Assembly (NCBI GenBank): GCA_025716815.1
Contig: JAIXMN010000010.1
Span: forward strand, 124,001 to 188,000
Direction: 5' to 3'
Length of the DNA stretch: 64,000 bases
Source: Dichotomocladium elegans
Lineage: Eukaryota > Mucoromycota > Mucoromycetes > Mucorales > Lichtheimiaceae
Part shown: positions 9,494 through 21,245 of the stretch, piece by piece
Position numbering within the stretch: the stretch's first letter is position 1
Layout of the letters: every line of letters starts with the position of its first letter
Notes under the pieces: model-generated
Database searches by the model: none
Told to the model about the DNA's origin: nothing
The model's input: only the letters and a program-made list of their open reading frames with translations
Program-made: the position numbers and the translations under genes

Positions 9494-12400
9494 ATCTTGA
9501 AGCAAAAGAGGGAGAAAAAAGGCAAGACATGGCAACCTTTAGGGAGGGCGCTGCAAAATAGTTCTTACTGCTTTACATGATCCCAACCCAAAGTTTCAAA
9601 TACTGCGATGAACCTTGCGTGGGGTACAGTAGTAAATTCGGCATGGTCACAGTAGGAAACCCGTCGATGGAAAATACAGATAAGGGGTCTAATCATTTGT
9701 TTGTAAGACCTGCGGACATGGAGTAGGCTTGATGCGAGGCATTTTGAAAGTACGTACAATGGCACCAAATTCAACACCAATATCATGCTAGTCCTCGGAC
9801 TCACATCCCTCAATCCATGTCCTCCCTTTTGATCTCGAGATTGGGCACCGCCTGCCATGCCTCTGAGAAGGCTATGAATAATCCACTGTTTATTTAGGTT
9901 TCTTTTCATCATCTTGCTAGACTGGGTCCGGACAATCTATACGTGGATCCATAGGGAACAATCACAGAGTACTAGAGAAGCTCATCTACGTAGAATCCCC
10001 GTCTATCTGGAAAGGGGGAGTTATTGCAGCGAAAGGGAATAGTCAATGGAGAGATATCCTTCGAAGGGAGTTCTATGTGAATAGGTTGCGTGACATTGAA
10101 CTCAGCAGTACTCACCCGGTACTGTATACAGTAACATATCTACTTTCCTTCCCTTTGTTTCTGTCATTGGGTTTTCCAATCAGGAAGATGGTCTTGGATC
10201 CGAATATATAATTCTTCTAGAATACCCAGCCTTCCGAGGAACAAATGACCTACAGTTTCTGATAGCTATAAACCGATACAGGGCTTTGTCCCAAATTCAT
10301 AAATACATATCATTATCCAACACACTGCCGAACCGCGTGATCTACATGGATAACTTAGTGCACATGTGGAATATACGTGTAAGTGAGCACATCCCTGAAT
10401 ATGAAAATATCAGCCTCCGTATCTTCTCTACGTTTGTTGTTCTCTCTGTCTCGCCTGTTCCAACAATAATTTTGTTCTTGGTATACATGCTCATGGCAAA
10501 AAGCAAAATTACTCTGCCAGTTGATGAAAGGACATTGTTGCTTCCAGCGTAGTGCTCGCCGTACTCTGTAAAGTCCCTCACTTCTTTCTGAACCCGCTTT
10601 ATCTTTTTCTTTGAAAAAGACCATTCATACCAAAGGAAGTCTTATTTTGGACAGTACTAGAGAATATGTTGTAAGAGAAAACGACAGAAGAAAGAAACAG
10701 CTAATTTACTTTCTTTTCCAATATACAAGATAAAGTGATGTCGTTGCAAACAGGTGAAAAGATGTCGTTAGTCAATATAAAGTATCTCCTTTACACTTTG
10801 AAGCCGACACCAGAAGCAACGGCAGGGGCACATTGGGCGAACAATGGCGGCACGAAGCCTGTGAAAGGTGAGGGATCGGCAAGTTATACCAGATGAACAC
10901 GCAGAAAAAAGCAGGCGACAGGAAAAAAAAGAGAGGAAGGCCTCGCTCGAAGGCAGCCAAAATCGCAGCCCAACCGGATGGTACGACTGCCTTTTGATTT
11001 CTCTTCCATGGCTCATCAATTGCAGGTACGATTGGTCAATCTACAAAGGACAAAAGATATCAGATTCGAATACCAAGATTCACACCGGATAACCCATGGA
11101 AGATAGGCACGGAACCTCTATTATGTATGAGAAATCAGTCATCCACGTGATTGACAATGCTGAAACAAATACCGTAACGTATCTGATCATATCCTCCTTC
11201 AGAACATTTACATCTACGACTCTCATCGCTGCTATTTCATGATGCTTCTTGCTTTTCAGGCCACAGTCTTGTTGCTGGCAAGTTTGAACAGAATCTTTGA
11301 TTTTTTCGTATTGCCAATAGGATGATCAAGATACACGCACGAGATAACTCAGGATTAAGTGTGTTTAGCAGCAAAGCATTGCATGGAGGGTTATTCAATT
11401 TATCAAATGTGTCAGACAAAGTGACATTGTTTGATTACGAATCCGTTTTGTTATGAGACATGGGCTACGTATTAAAACCACTACTATATCAAACTTGCTG
11501 CCTCATATCAACAAACATGTGTGTAATTATACACTTATTATCAATGATAAACAACATATGCTCGACAAAGAACTCGCAGCATGACAAAACTCTTTATCAT
11601 CTCTTTATCCGATGTGTTGTTCTATGCAATCAGACAAGTGACCATTCATCCGAGGTTTGATCTAATACTGCATCATTATATATAAGATAATGCTCTTTAT
11701 ATCTCAACCATTCTTCAACATATTTAAAGAAATATGGGATCCGATATCTTCTCGTATTCACTGTTTTTCCTCCCTTAAATATTCATATGCATATACCATG
11801 ATGGTCTCTGTAGAATCATCACAAGTCGGATCATAGTTCTCCCCCATTGTGAAAGTTACTAGACACCTGTAAGAATGAGAGACTATCCTTCAAAATCGCT
11901 CAGCTTTGAGCTATTCGATGGTTCACTGATTCGGGTAATCAAGGTCTCACTTTTAAAGAACCTATGACGTTTTATTTTAGTCTTTACAACCAACCAAAAC
12001 TGTTCAATAAGGTTGAATTCAGGCAAACAGGATGGAAGGTGCAGTAAGCGCATAGATATCCTCAGCCTTATATATAGGTGAATTGACCATAAAGGCCCTT
12101 CATATATTCTTTCTTATCTATTTCACCCATGGTAGCCTAAAGAATGTCCAGTTACAATTCCTTTGCTTGCAGCTATGGACTGTCCCGCCCTTTTTTTTTG
12201 GCTGGTGGTTGTAGGAGCCTCAGGTTACATTTAATGATGCCTGATGCCTTAAGTTGCTCCCAGCATGGTACTTGTTTTCGCTCTTGTTTTTGACATTCTA
12301 ACTATTTGCAAAAGTCCCTGTCTCGGTCCATGCTATCTGGGCTTTATATTAATATGGAATCCAGACTCATCAAAGAAAATACCCGTTTTCTCTAAAGTCA

Positions 12401-13215
12401 ATCTCAGTCATCTCCTATCGGCGCACTCATTCAAGGCGCTCTTGGATCTTTATAACACTATTCCTGTCTACAGGCTGAAGTTGCATAAATTGATGGAGCA
12501 TCGTTTCGATCCTTCAAGACCCTCAAACCTCTGGAGCTCTAGACAATTGACGGAATCACATCAACCCACCTAAAATAGCACTCTTATGCTCGTGCTTGGG
12601 AATATGCGAACGACCTATACCTCTACGTCTCTTAAAAATGCTATCAAAGTCCTGCTCGTACTGTAATGCCCGTCGCTGAGCTGACCAAAGATGAACTCCT
12701 ACTGGTTTGCAGCAGCTGATGCACTCAAGACCTTCTCAAACATCAGTTTGAACAATCTGACTTTTTCTTATCGGTGTACATTGTATGGCCGCACCTAACG
12801 TCTGCTTCTTTCATCTGAGTAACTGCATCCTTTCGTTGGGAATATGCGTAGCAACACGATCAGGGCACCCATGATCATCCATGGCATGATCGTGCCCATC
12901 GGTAAAAAAAAGGGGAATGCTCATTTCCGAATGTGAAATGGGTATAGAAAGGAAAGGGCAAAAAGCTGACGAAAATTTATAGAGATGGATTTGGCAAAAG
13001 ATCTCTGGGCCAAACACGACTTCTAATTTTATGATCTTGCGATTTCAATTTTGGAAAACGGTTTATGCCATCCTAATGGCAGAAAGAATGATTAATGACA
13101 CAAGCAACTCCTCTGCCACTTTAGGAGACACTTACTTTGGCAGCTCAAACTTTTGTCCTCTGATCACCCTGAAGAGATATGGAATCCCATCACCGGAAAC
13201 TGCATTAACGTACAG
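9494..13215. other. 3.7-kb gene-poor region
   Basis: The only recognisable content is the Tc1-like fossil described separately at about 11.9-13.0 kb. The reading frames in 9.5-11.9 kb are short, overlap in several frames, and show no family motif or splice structure. The base composition is AT-rich and repeat-like. Confidence 0.5.
11880..13000 (-). mobile_element. Tc1/mariner-like transposase pseudogene
   Basis: Read on the minus strand from about 12.83 to 11.89 kb, this carries most of a DD34E transposase in several frames. A helix-turn-helix region comes first (SQIVQ..., then GVHLWSAQRRALQYEQD). A GTGRP-type linker relic (RRRGIGRSHIPKHEHKSAI) is followed by the first-Asp motif FFDESGFHIN at about 12380-12347. 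An intact-frame C-terminal segment includes the third catalytic residue motif LIEQFW at about 12020. Stops and frame breaks separate these blocks, so no functional enzyme is encoded. The partial copy at 2.9-3.5 kb is related. I did not find clear terminal inverted repeats. The motif set resembles the Tc1-like transposases abundant in Mucorales. Confidence 0.8.
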
Positions 13216-14069
13216 CTACCCTTTCTCCCTTAGTCTCCGTATGACTTGCCTGGTGTAATAAATGTAAAAGAAGTCGCTATACAGGGCGGTTTGTAAGATA
13301 CCGGCGACCCAAGCAATCCAGTCGCTGTACTTTTGCTCGGTGACATATCGATAAATCCAGTTGCACAAATATAAGGCGCGGTAGGCACCCAGTGCGAAAA
13401 TGTAATGGGTTGTGATGGTCTCCGCCTCACCGGTGCGTTGGAGCATAAAAAGTTGGGGCAGGATCGCCACCGACTCGAGCCAGATCGAAAATGCCCAAAA
13501 GACCTTTTTGTTCGACAGGAGGTTTGTGAAAAAAAAAGGTGTTTTGCTGTAGCTCTCTTTTCAAGTTTCTTCCCTCCCTTTCTTTTCATGTCATAATTTT
13601 TACCTCGAGAAACGCGTATTTGTATGGGAATGCAAGGGCCAACACAATAGCGCCTGCCAGCAGATATTCAATCCGGAACGTGTCGAGGTTTGCGTCGTAG
13701 GTCGCCTTGAACTTGAAACGCATCAGGTAGAGAATAAAAAGCGATGAGCCGATGAAGAAGATCTTCATGCAAGTATTGTACAATGAATACCACGACACGA
13801 ATAGGTCGAGGTAGCGCGTCAGAAATACAATGGCATACAGTAACTGGGACTTGAACGAGATGCCTAATTAAAAGCACAATTAGCTGCCAAACGTTAGAAT
13901 GGGAGCGCAAAGCAGGGATCAAGGGGTGTGGGTGGGGTAGCAAAAAGAAGGGGTTCGCTTTTCTGTATGAAGACTTGCCGACGCAAGAGCGAGAATCTCT
14001 AATTTTCACCAAGAGAATGAAGATGGATGCTAAGTGCATCAAATCTGCGACCAGCCGAAATATATTCAT
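13216..14069 (-). CDS. ERD2: ER lumen protein-retaining receptor (KDEL/HDEL receptor)
   Basis: This seven-helix Golgi/ER membrane receptor binds the C-terminal KDEL/HDEL tag of escaped ER residents and returns them by COPI vesicles. Exons 14069..13979, 13863..13604 and 13503..13216 give 212 residues, the normal ERD2 length. Visible family signatures are [28 protein letters not shown] (assembled across intron 1), [29 protein letters not shown] and [13 protein letters not shown]. Intron 1 (13978..13864) must use a GC donor (GTCG|GCAAGT): a GT donor two bases later would break the frame. The protein ends REKG and lacks a C-terminal dilysine. Upstream, 14.1-14.7 kb is the promoter region shared with the divergent Vma12-like gene. 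Confidence 0.95.
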
Positions 14070-14740
14070 TGCGTTCGACGATTGAGGGTAAAAGAGGCGA
14101 AGAAATAAACTGTCCTGGTGGTCCTGGGCGGTGGCAAAAAGCGTAGAACAAAAGGAGAAAGAAATTAAGGCAGAGGAGACCTTCCGCAAAATTGGACCGC
14201 GCTAGAACTTGGGGGGAGGGGAGGGGAACGGGTGATCTAAGGGGTGGGCTCATTGTACGACCATCTCGGAGACACGCACACTCACAAACGACGGGCGGAA
14301 GATGAAGAAGCCCACCACTCTTTGGTACGTGTAGGACACTAGCGCATAAAACAAGAGACTCCGCCGGCCCTCGACTGAACAAAGAAAGATCTCATGGTAC
14401 AGAAATACTATGATAGCTTCATTGCCACGACCACATAAACAGCCTAAAGGTAGAGGAAACCGTCATCTGGATAACCAATGAGTGTCAATTTCGTGTCAAA
14501 ACACGGACCTCACTTGACCTCATGATCCCGTGCTTCAAGGTCTACAGAAAAGAGAAAGAGAGAGCGGGAGGAAGTTCAACATGCTCTCGCAAATTCTTCC
14601 TCCTTCTCTCCAGGCAGAAAACACCCCCAAAAAAAGAAAAGGCACCAGGCACCGTCATCTTCTAAACATTACTCGATACGCAACTTTCCGGTCACGTTTC
14701 CGTTGCTTTCCCTCTCTCCTTTATTTTTTCTTTTGGCGAA
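14070..14740. promoter_or_regulatory. Shared promoter region of ERD2 (minus) and VMA12-like (plus)
   Basis: This is a 670-bp divergent intergenic region between two ER/Golgi membrane genes. It contains pyrimidine-rich leader sequence before the Vma12-like ATG (CTCTCTCC, TTTTTTCTTTT at about 14.70-14.73 kb). No coding signal was found, and co-regulation is only an inference from the arrangement. Confidence 0.4.
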
Positions 14741-15596
14741 ATGCAGTTGACTCTTACCAAACCCATCCAAGACGCGCTCCATGTCGCGCTTGCCCATCGG
14801 TTCGAATTCAGCCCGGAACTGCAACGTGAAGCTTCTGCTATTGTTGAACTCTCTTTGGATGACTGCAATCACGGTGTCTCTTTGGCTTTGCTACGCGAGC
14901 TCGCAAGTTTGCTTACCAGGAAAGAACCAGGTAATAACAATATCATGTCAGTTCATCAGTAATGCTTGTTGCCTAATATGGGCCTTTCATTATTAACCGA
15001 GGCTGGCTTGAATTGAATAGGGCATGTCTGGTTTCATGAGCTTGTGCGGGGAAGCGGCGTGTACATTGAACCCAAGCCAGAAGAAGACCCAGAAGTGCGT
15101 TTTTCTCTTTCTCTTCCTGTAGAGAAGCATGAACTGACAGAAGGACTCTTGCAAATTGTTGATGAAATTAGGTGAAAGCAACACGCGAAGCGATTATGCA
15201 GCGGATACGAGATGAGCAACAAAACCGGGAATACGCTGCGATGGTTAGCTCGGTAGTCACATCCGAAAGCGAACGATTCTCGCTAGGCTTTAAGCCCGAC
15301 GAAGTCAAAGAGATCAAAAGCCATATTGCTACAATTTTCAATATCGGCTTTTCCGCTGCAGCTGTTTTTACTGCCGTCTACGTAGCTTCCCGAACAATGA
15401 CGGATGACCCGGGTATTGTAAGTCTAAGTACCACTATAAAGATTTCCTTGATTGATGCTAATACGTCAAACAGCGCATGTTACTTTCCCTTGCGGGCGCC
15501 ATTCTTATCGTAGCAGTCGAAGCAACGTTGTATATTTCTTATGCTCAAAGAGCCACGGCACCTCCCAAAAAAAAGTCGTCAAAGTCCAAAAAGTAA
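14741..15596 (+). CDS. V-ATPase assembly factor Vma12/TMEM199 family
   Basis: Vma12 is an ER membrane protein that helps assemble the Vo sector of the vacuolar H+-ATPase. Exons 14741..14930, 15021..15094, 15172..15417 and 15474..15596 give 210 residues. The N-terminal ~130 residues are cytosolic and include the family segment WFHELVRGSGVYIEPKP. A conserved charged stretch follows (YAAMVSS, GFKPDEVKEIKSHIATIFN), then two C-terminal membrane helices (FSAAAVFTAVYVASRTM, and LAGAILIVAVEATLYIS) and a lysine-rich tail ending KKKSSKSKK, compatible with ER retention. All introns are GT-AG. The stop lies only 18 bp from the stop of the convergent Pus10 gene, so the two 3' UTRs must overlap. Confidence 0.85.
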
Positions 15597-15614
15597 CCCC
15601 TAATTGCTCTGTCC

Positions 15615-17698
15615 TCAATCTTTTTGATTGCTGTTGTTCTTCTTGGGTGGCCATTCGAGATCAACTTCCATCACATCCAGTTCAATAAGGTCCGCAGCTT
15701 CCACGTTTGCAAGCGTCGCCAAATTGGGTTGCGTTCGACCGAGATCACCGTGGACGAACTCTTTAATGTATGTGCCTGCTTGCGTGTTGAGCGTGACAAC
15801 CATAAAATGTTGCTCAGGCTCTGTTGAGCTTGCGTCCACGCGAGAGGGCCGTGCTGCCTTGCAGTAATGGATCTCCTTTTCTCGAACAATGCCCGCTCGT
15901 CTAGATATTCACAGATATGAGTCAACTTACCTCTCGTCTCCATCTTCCATCAACCCACCTTTGAAACACCCTAGTCGGTGTATTCTGCTGAATTTTGAAA
16001 GGCTTGGAACCTGCCTCATTCAATCTGTCCAGGATCGCTTGTGACACAGGCTCGGAAATCCATACAAGGGCCCTATATTATTAATTTAGACCTCGTACTT
16101 GCGCATAACAAGAATGATACGATCGCTTACCGATATGTCTTGCGCTTGAACTGCTCGCCTTCCTTGATGATCTTGGTATCCCTCCTAAATCCCCAGAAAC
16201 GCCAGCGGTCAGGATTAACATTTATGCTACTCCATATAAGATATACATACGGATCCATGCTCGTAAGGTCCCTCAGCTGCACAGCCTCCTTTGTATTCGA
16301 CTCATTCACCTCTTGCTCCATTTTCGCATAGCCGTCTTCATCAAACTTTACCACTCGAGGGTTGATCAACTCGCAGTAAAATGGGCGTCCTGTTCCCAAC
16401 ATGCGTACATTTGCATCTTCCCGACCCGCAGGCACAAATTTGTAATCTGGAAGCGATTCGTCAGCATATGTCTGCGATTTCTCGACAGGGACTTACCGTC
16501 GCAACGATGGTACTTTTTCAGTATCTCGCAAATGGATTCGGAAACACAATTCTCGGCCAATTTCTTGCCTTTGATATTCCATGGTGTCTGACTGAAATCT
16601 CGCGAGTATTTGAGATATCGACCTGTCCGTTGTCACTTATCGTCAATATGCGATGTTTTCGTTGATCCAACTCGAGTAGCGTATGACTTTACCTGCCACA
16701 TAGCTAGAATCATGCGCAAGATTAATTGACGCCAAACTGGCAGGGACGTTTTGTGTCGTTGGCGGAATGGTCGTCAGGCTAACGTAAGGGAAGCAAGATG
16801 AGTATCAGAATTCGCAGCAACATTTGGTTAGAATAGTTACGTGCGCGCCTCTTCAGCCGGTAGAGCCGCGAGAGCTTCCACAATGGTCGACCGAGAATCA
16901 CCAATGATACTGACTTTGCCCTGGTCCATCGAGCCCTTAGTCCCTCTTGCATTACATTACACGGCGATTATTGCATTTACCCTTCTCTGCTTCTTTCGCA
17001 CTCTTAGCACAGGTTTTTTGGCCTGCGTTAGGAACATGTGCTCCGACGAGGTCGGTTCGTGACCTAGGACAACCGTCATACGAAGTGGGCCTGCGGGATC
17101 GATATCAAGCCCATCGATTTCCTTCTTTAGTGATCCGGCGAGAATGTACTTGAAGGGTTCCTTGGGGTCACGAGGAGAAGACACATTGATCTTCAATGTG
17201 TCTCGGAGATGTAAGCCCAAGAGATGGTCGCGGACAAGCAGGCTGGTTGGAAGCGTGCAGGACAAATTGATCCGCTTAGTCTGGTATTTTTCGTCGTCGA
17301 GTCGTTGTCGGATGCTACTTATGAAAGCGTCTTGGCTCGCCAACGTCAAGGCGCCGAGGCATGCAGTGCAGACTTCTGATTCAACAGAGGCCCCTGCACC
17401 CCCCAGATATTCAGTAAATGCTGAAGCGAGATCCTACAGAAGATTAAAATGGACAAGAGCAAGAATCATTGGTTCAACCGGACTAGAAGGAATAGTATGT
17501 GCGCCCATACACACGCACACGCATAGCACCCTACTGCCTTGCCTCTTCTGGAACAGCAAAGATAGCGATCGTCTTTGTAGGAAGAAATCGGAGGCAACAT
17601 CGGTAGCAACATTTGATCTCGCGAAGTGTTTTAGTAATGGAAACGTTGCGATCGTGATCAGATTTGAAGATAGCCCTGATCTCTGCAGAGGCATTCAT
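15615..17698 (-). CDS. PUS10: tRNA pseudouridine synthase Pus10
   Basis: Pus10 makes pseudouridine in the T-arm (positions 54/55) of tRNAs. Nine exons (17698..17543, 17433..16981, 16935..16841, 16778..16693, 16622..16497, 16446..16251, 16184..16131, 16072..15959, 15900..15615) give 521 residues. An N-terminal CxxC-rich zinc region (CCYRCCLRF, then CTACLG) and a THUMP-like part come first. The catalytic domain has RYLKYSRDFSQTPW, the catalytic-Asp motif PAGREDANVRMLG, and RALVWISEP. The C-terminal end is NTQAGTYIKEFVHGDLGRT...ELDVMEVDLEWPP, as expected for the family. Intron 1 (17542..17434) appears to use a GC donor (AG|GCAAGG), since an in-frame stop prevents any later GT. The 66-nt intron 16250..16185 has no stop and a multiple-of-three length, so its retention would give a longer open product. 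Confidence 0.92.
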
Positions 17699-18169
17699 TT
17701 TCTTTGTGCAGGTAGATAAAACGCGTTTCTCCCCAAAAAATTAAAATAGCATCGAAAAGTTGACGGAACCCTGATAAAAAGAAGACTGTCACACGGGTCC
17801 CTTCTTCACCTACGTATTCTCTACGAAAGTATCAGTTGCAGGACGACTTGGGTACGGTATTGACTTCCGCAACCGAAAATGAGCATTGTATTTATTCAGT
17901 ACAACAAATAGATTAAACAATCCATCCTCGGAAAGAAGGAGAGATGAGGGTAAGAGTAAGAGCAAGAAGGATTGACGCCCAGTCCGCCTCGCGGCCTTCG
18001 CCGCCCACTTCGGTTTAGGGGGAAGAATGAGTCAACGGAAATGAAAAAAGAGCCGGATTCATTCCATTGTGACGGTTTATTGTTGAGTTTTGCGTAGGAA
18101 AACCAGGTTTATTTTTTTTTCCAGTTTGTAAAAGTGCCAACCCCAACCCGCCCACTCATAAAGTAAACT
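17699..18169. promoter_or_regulatory. Shared divergent promoter region of PUS10 and PHB1
   Basis: 470 bp separate the Pus10 start (minus) from the prohibitin start (plus). A GC-rich patch with short CGCC/GGCG units lies at about 17.97-18.01 kb. A T/C-rich leader precedes the prohibitin ATG. No further gene is seen. Confidence 0.4.
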
Positions 18170-19329
18170 ATGGCTGCCATCCTCGAAAAAATCGCCAAAC
18201 TCGCCATTCCTGCCGGCCTTGTCGTTGGTGGTATCCAGTCCGCCATGTACGATGGTAAATAAAAGAACATTGGCGCACGATTTCACTTCCATTCCAAACG
18301 CAGCATAATGCTCACCTCTATGCCAAACTTTTGTGTTATGTGCGCTGAACAACACGATCATAAACAGTCCAGGGTGGTTACCGCGCGGTCATTTTCGATC
18401 GTGTTCAAGGTGTCAAGCCCGATTCTACGGGTGAGGGTACCCATTTCCTTGTACCCTGGCTCCAGCGCGCCGTCCTCTTTGATGTTCGCACGAAGCCCCG
18501 TAACATTTCCACGACCACCGGTTCCAAAGGTACTTGCACTACTAAACGAGAAGAAAGAAGAGGGAGATGCGGGCCTTGGATTGATATATATACATGAGCG
18601 CACGTGGGTACGTGCAGGTGGAAAGCTTGTAGCTAATACATGACTCTTTTTAAGATATGCAGATGGTCAGCTTGACCCTTCGTGTTCTCCACCGTCCTGA
18701 GATCAAGAACCTTCCTGTCATCTACCAGAACTTGGGTCTCGACTATGACGAGAGAGTGTTGCCTTCAATCGGTAACGAAGTGCTGAAGGCCATTGTTGCT
18801 CAATTCGATGCCTCTGAGCTCATCACCCAACGTGAGGTTGTCTCCGCCAAGATCCGTGAGGAACTTTACAAGCGTGCCAAGGACTTCAACATTGCCTTGG
18901 AGGATGTGTCTATTGTAGCGTATCGTCGATGAAAGATTGGGTGGGGTGGTGATACAATCAATGGGGGGTAGGACCAACGCAGGATTGCTGATGAATGCTT
19001 CCTTATAGACCCACATGACCTTCGGTCGTGAATTCACAAACGCTGTCGAACAGAAGCAGATCGCCCAGCAAGAAGCCGAGCGTGCCAAGTTCGTTGTCGA
19101 GCGTGCTGAGCACGAGCGTCAGGCTGCCGTTATCCGTGCCGAGGGTGATTCGCAGGCTGCTGAGCTCATCTCTGCCTCGCTCGCGAAGGCTGGCCAGGGT
19201 CTCGTTGAGTTCCGTCGCATTGAGGCATCCAAGGAAATTGCTACCACACTTTCTGCCGCACGCAACGTCACCTACTTGCCAAGCAACCGAGGCGATGGCA
19301 GCAACTTGCTTTTCAACGTCAGCGCTTAA
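18170..19329 (+). CDS. PHB1: Prohibitin 1 (mitochondrial inner-membrane scaffold)
   Basis: Prohibitin 1 forms a ring complex with prohibitin 2 in the mitochondrial inner membrane and holds and modulates the m-AAA protease; a subunit of that protease is encoded at 54.4 kb in this window. Exons 18170..18254, 18368..18529, 18655..18914 and 19009..19329 give 275 residues. The N-terminal membrane anchor ([16 protein letters not shown]) is followed by the SPFH/Band 7 domain ([45 protein letters not shown]). A long alpha-helical coiled coil ([20 protein letters not shown]) comes next, and the tail is NLLFNVSA. All introns are GT-AG. Assignment to PHB1 rather than PHB2 rests on length and the short N-terminus. 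Confidence 0.95.
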
Positions 19330-20207
19330 AAGGACATGGGTATGGGGATTTTCAAAAATACATTTACATATATATAAAAAAAGAGTACATACATTCAACA
19401 CATGTTGCTAGCACCGAAGAAACTGTCTTCTAAGATTTATTTCGTGACAAAATCTGCTGCGTGTGTACATGATGGTGGTGGGGGGGGAGCGGGAAAGATA
19501 ATCGGAGGTAAGGGATCATTATTTACATTGACCATTGTGGTATGATTCCGTACCGACAAAAGAAATGTGCCTTTTTCTTAAAGATAAAAAACCCAGCATC
19601 GTAATAACTTTAAGCTCATTCAGTGTCGCATCACTTGTATAAAAATCAACATACATCCTCATTTGAGAGAAAGGGGGTGTGGATGAAGACCCTGATATGG
19701 GACGAGACCAGTTTCTTTTAATCATGTACATCTTCGGGCTCAAGGTTTTAAATATTCAAAAGGAATGCTCCAGGCGATCCAAGAAAAAGTTTAAGTTAAT
19801 CGCCCCTAACCTCCGTTCATTCAAGTACGTGTATGGCGAGATTCATTCTGATGCTGCAAATATTAACGGTCGATGGATACTGAAAAGAACCAAAATTGCC
19901 CATGAAATAAGAGGTTATTGTTTTGCGGTTTGTAATTGAATTTCATTGCGATATTGGCTACCAGGCGATTATGAGACGGGTACGGACAGCAAGACAACGT
20001 TCAGAAAATAGATGCAGCAGGCTCATGACGACGATATTTCCTTTCACTGCTGTTGTGGTGTGGAGAGAGAACGCGAAATAACATATCCTATACTGTCGTT
20101 TTTCAAGCATCGTTGATCGATACTTGATGAACGAAAAGAGAAATGAAACTGTATTTTGCTCCCTCATTCTTTATCCATTCTTTTCTTAAATAACAAAAAT
20201 GAGGTAT
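19330..20207. other. Intergenic, convergent 3' flanks
   Basis: Both neighbouring genes end here. AT-rich 3' flank sequence with TATATATAA just after the prohibitin stop is compatible with polyadenylation. No coding signal. Confidence 0.5.
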
Positions 20208-21245
20208 CTACTGATGGTGATCCTCCTCCCTCTGGGGCTTCTGGTCAATTGTGGGATGACTGTTGGTAGTCAGATATTCATAATAGTTTTGCATTTCTGA
20301 ATCAGCATCCATGATGATCTGAGGCTGATAACTGGGCACACGTTGTTGTTGTTGTTGTTGCTGTTTCTTTTCATCGTCCTCAGTAGCAATAGAGAATCCA
20401 TCGATGAGTGTATTGCTCGGTGACACACAGAGGAGATCGTTCTTGTCAATCCCATAAGGGCTGTACGCCAGCTGCGGTGTATACTGTTTCTTAGAGACCA
20501 TAGTGGACAGGGAAGATCGCCGATCGGCGCTGACGAGTGTGTCTGCAGTCAGTCGCTTCGCATCGCGCGACATGGCGCATTGATGGAGGGATGTCCTCGA
20601 GCAATCGACAGAAGAATGCGACACCGGAAAAGAAGAGCCGTTGTTGTTGTTGTTGCCGCCGCGGCCGGTCAACAGCACCGCCTTGTTGGCTCCTCTCTCC
20701 ATCGCCGAAGCTGGATAGTTAAATTCATTATCGGCAGATGAATCGAGCCGACGAAGACGTTGGTTCCGTTTGCGGCGGCGTAAGAAGAACCAGAGGAGCG
20801 CAGATCCTACCACAATCAGACCTGCCACGGCGCCGAGCACGGGGCCCAAAACACTGGCGCCATTATTATTGTTATTATTATTATTGTTGTTGTTGGTTTG
20901 ACCAATAGGTGTTGCTGTGCCGGACGTGTGCTGGTCAAGCTGCTGGGTACCTGGAAACGGTGTGGTTGGTTTGGGAAGTCGGGCGGTGGCCGAAGAAGAT
21001 GATATGGTGGCAAGAGCGGATGGGATGGTGTTGTTAGAGGGTAAGAAGACAGGATGTGATGCCGTAGATCCTGTTCTATAATGAGTGCCATGCACTGCAG
21101 CAGAGCTCGCATGGTGTGGTACAACAAAAGCGGCACCAGCTATATCATCATGCTTACGACCAGGAGTAGGAGGATGATGTGCGGGCGATAAGGATGGCTT
21201 TGTTGCTGAAGCAGACAGGTGAGAGCGGTGAGGCTTTTCATCCAT
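20208..21245 (-). CDS. Single-pass membrane protein with Ser/Thr-rich ectodomain and poly-Asn/poly-Gln tracts
   Basis: This 345-residue single-exon frame is not recognised as a specific family. Residues ~1-130 are Ser/Thr/Pro/His-rich with an 11-Asn run (~119-129) directly before a strong transmembrane helix (SVLGPVLGAVAGLIVVGSALLWFF). An arginine/lysine-rich stop-transfer (RRRKRNQRLRR) follows, then a ~180-residue polar cytosolic tail with a poly-Gln run and an acidic end. This layout resembles Mid2/WSC-type or mucin-like wall-stress sensors, which also place a TM plus basic motif after a Ser/Thr-rich region. No signal peptide is visible at the ATG at 21245, so an upstream exon is possible. 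The AAT/TTG repeats are likely length-variable. Confidence 0.55.
   Translation of the reverse strand: MDEKPHRSHLSASATKPSLSPAHHPPTPGRKHDDIAGAAFVVPHHASSAAVHGTHYRTGSTASHPVFLPSNNTIPSALATISSSSATARLPKPTTPFPGTQQLDQHTSGTATPIGQTNNNNNNNNNNNGASVLGPVLGAVAGLIVVGSALLWFFLRRRKRNQRLRRLDSSADNEFNYPASAMERGANKAVLLTGRGGNNNNNGSSFPVSHSSVDCSRTSLHQCAMSRDAKRLTADTLVSADRRSSLSTMVSKKQYTPQLAYSPYGIDKNDLLCVSPSNTLIDGFSIATEDDEKKQQQQQQQRVPSYQPQIIMDADSEMQNYYEYLTTNSHPTIDQKPQREEDHHQ

Noticed and set aside
9565..9912. 115-codon minus-strand frame upstream of the phosphatase
   Set aside because: No motif, no signal peptide, and lies in repeat-like AT-rich DNA.
20537..20722. Cys/Arg-rich small frame opposite the membrane-protein gene
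   Set aside because: Shadow of the poly-Asn/Gln trinucleotide repeats on the other strand.
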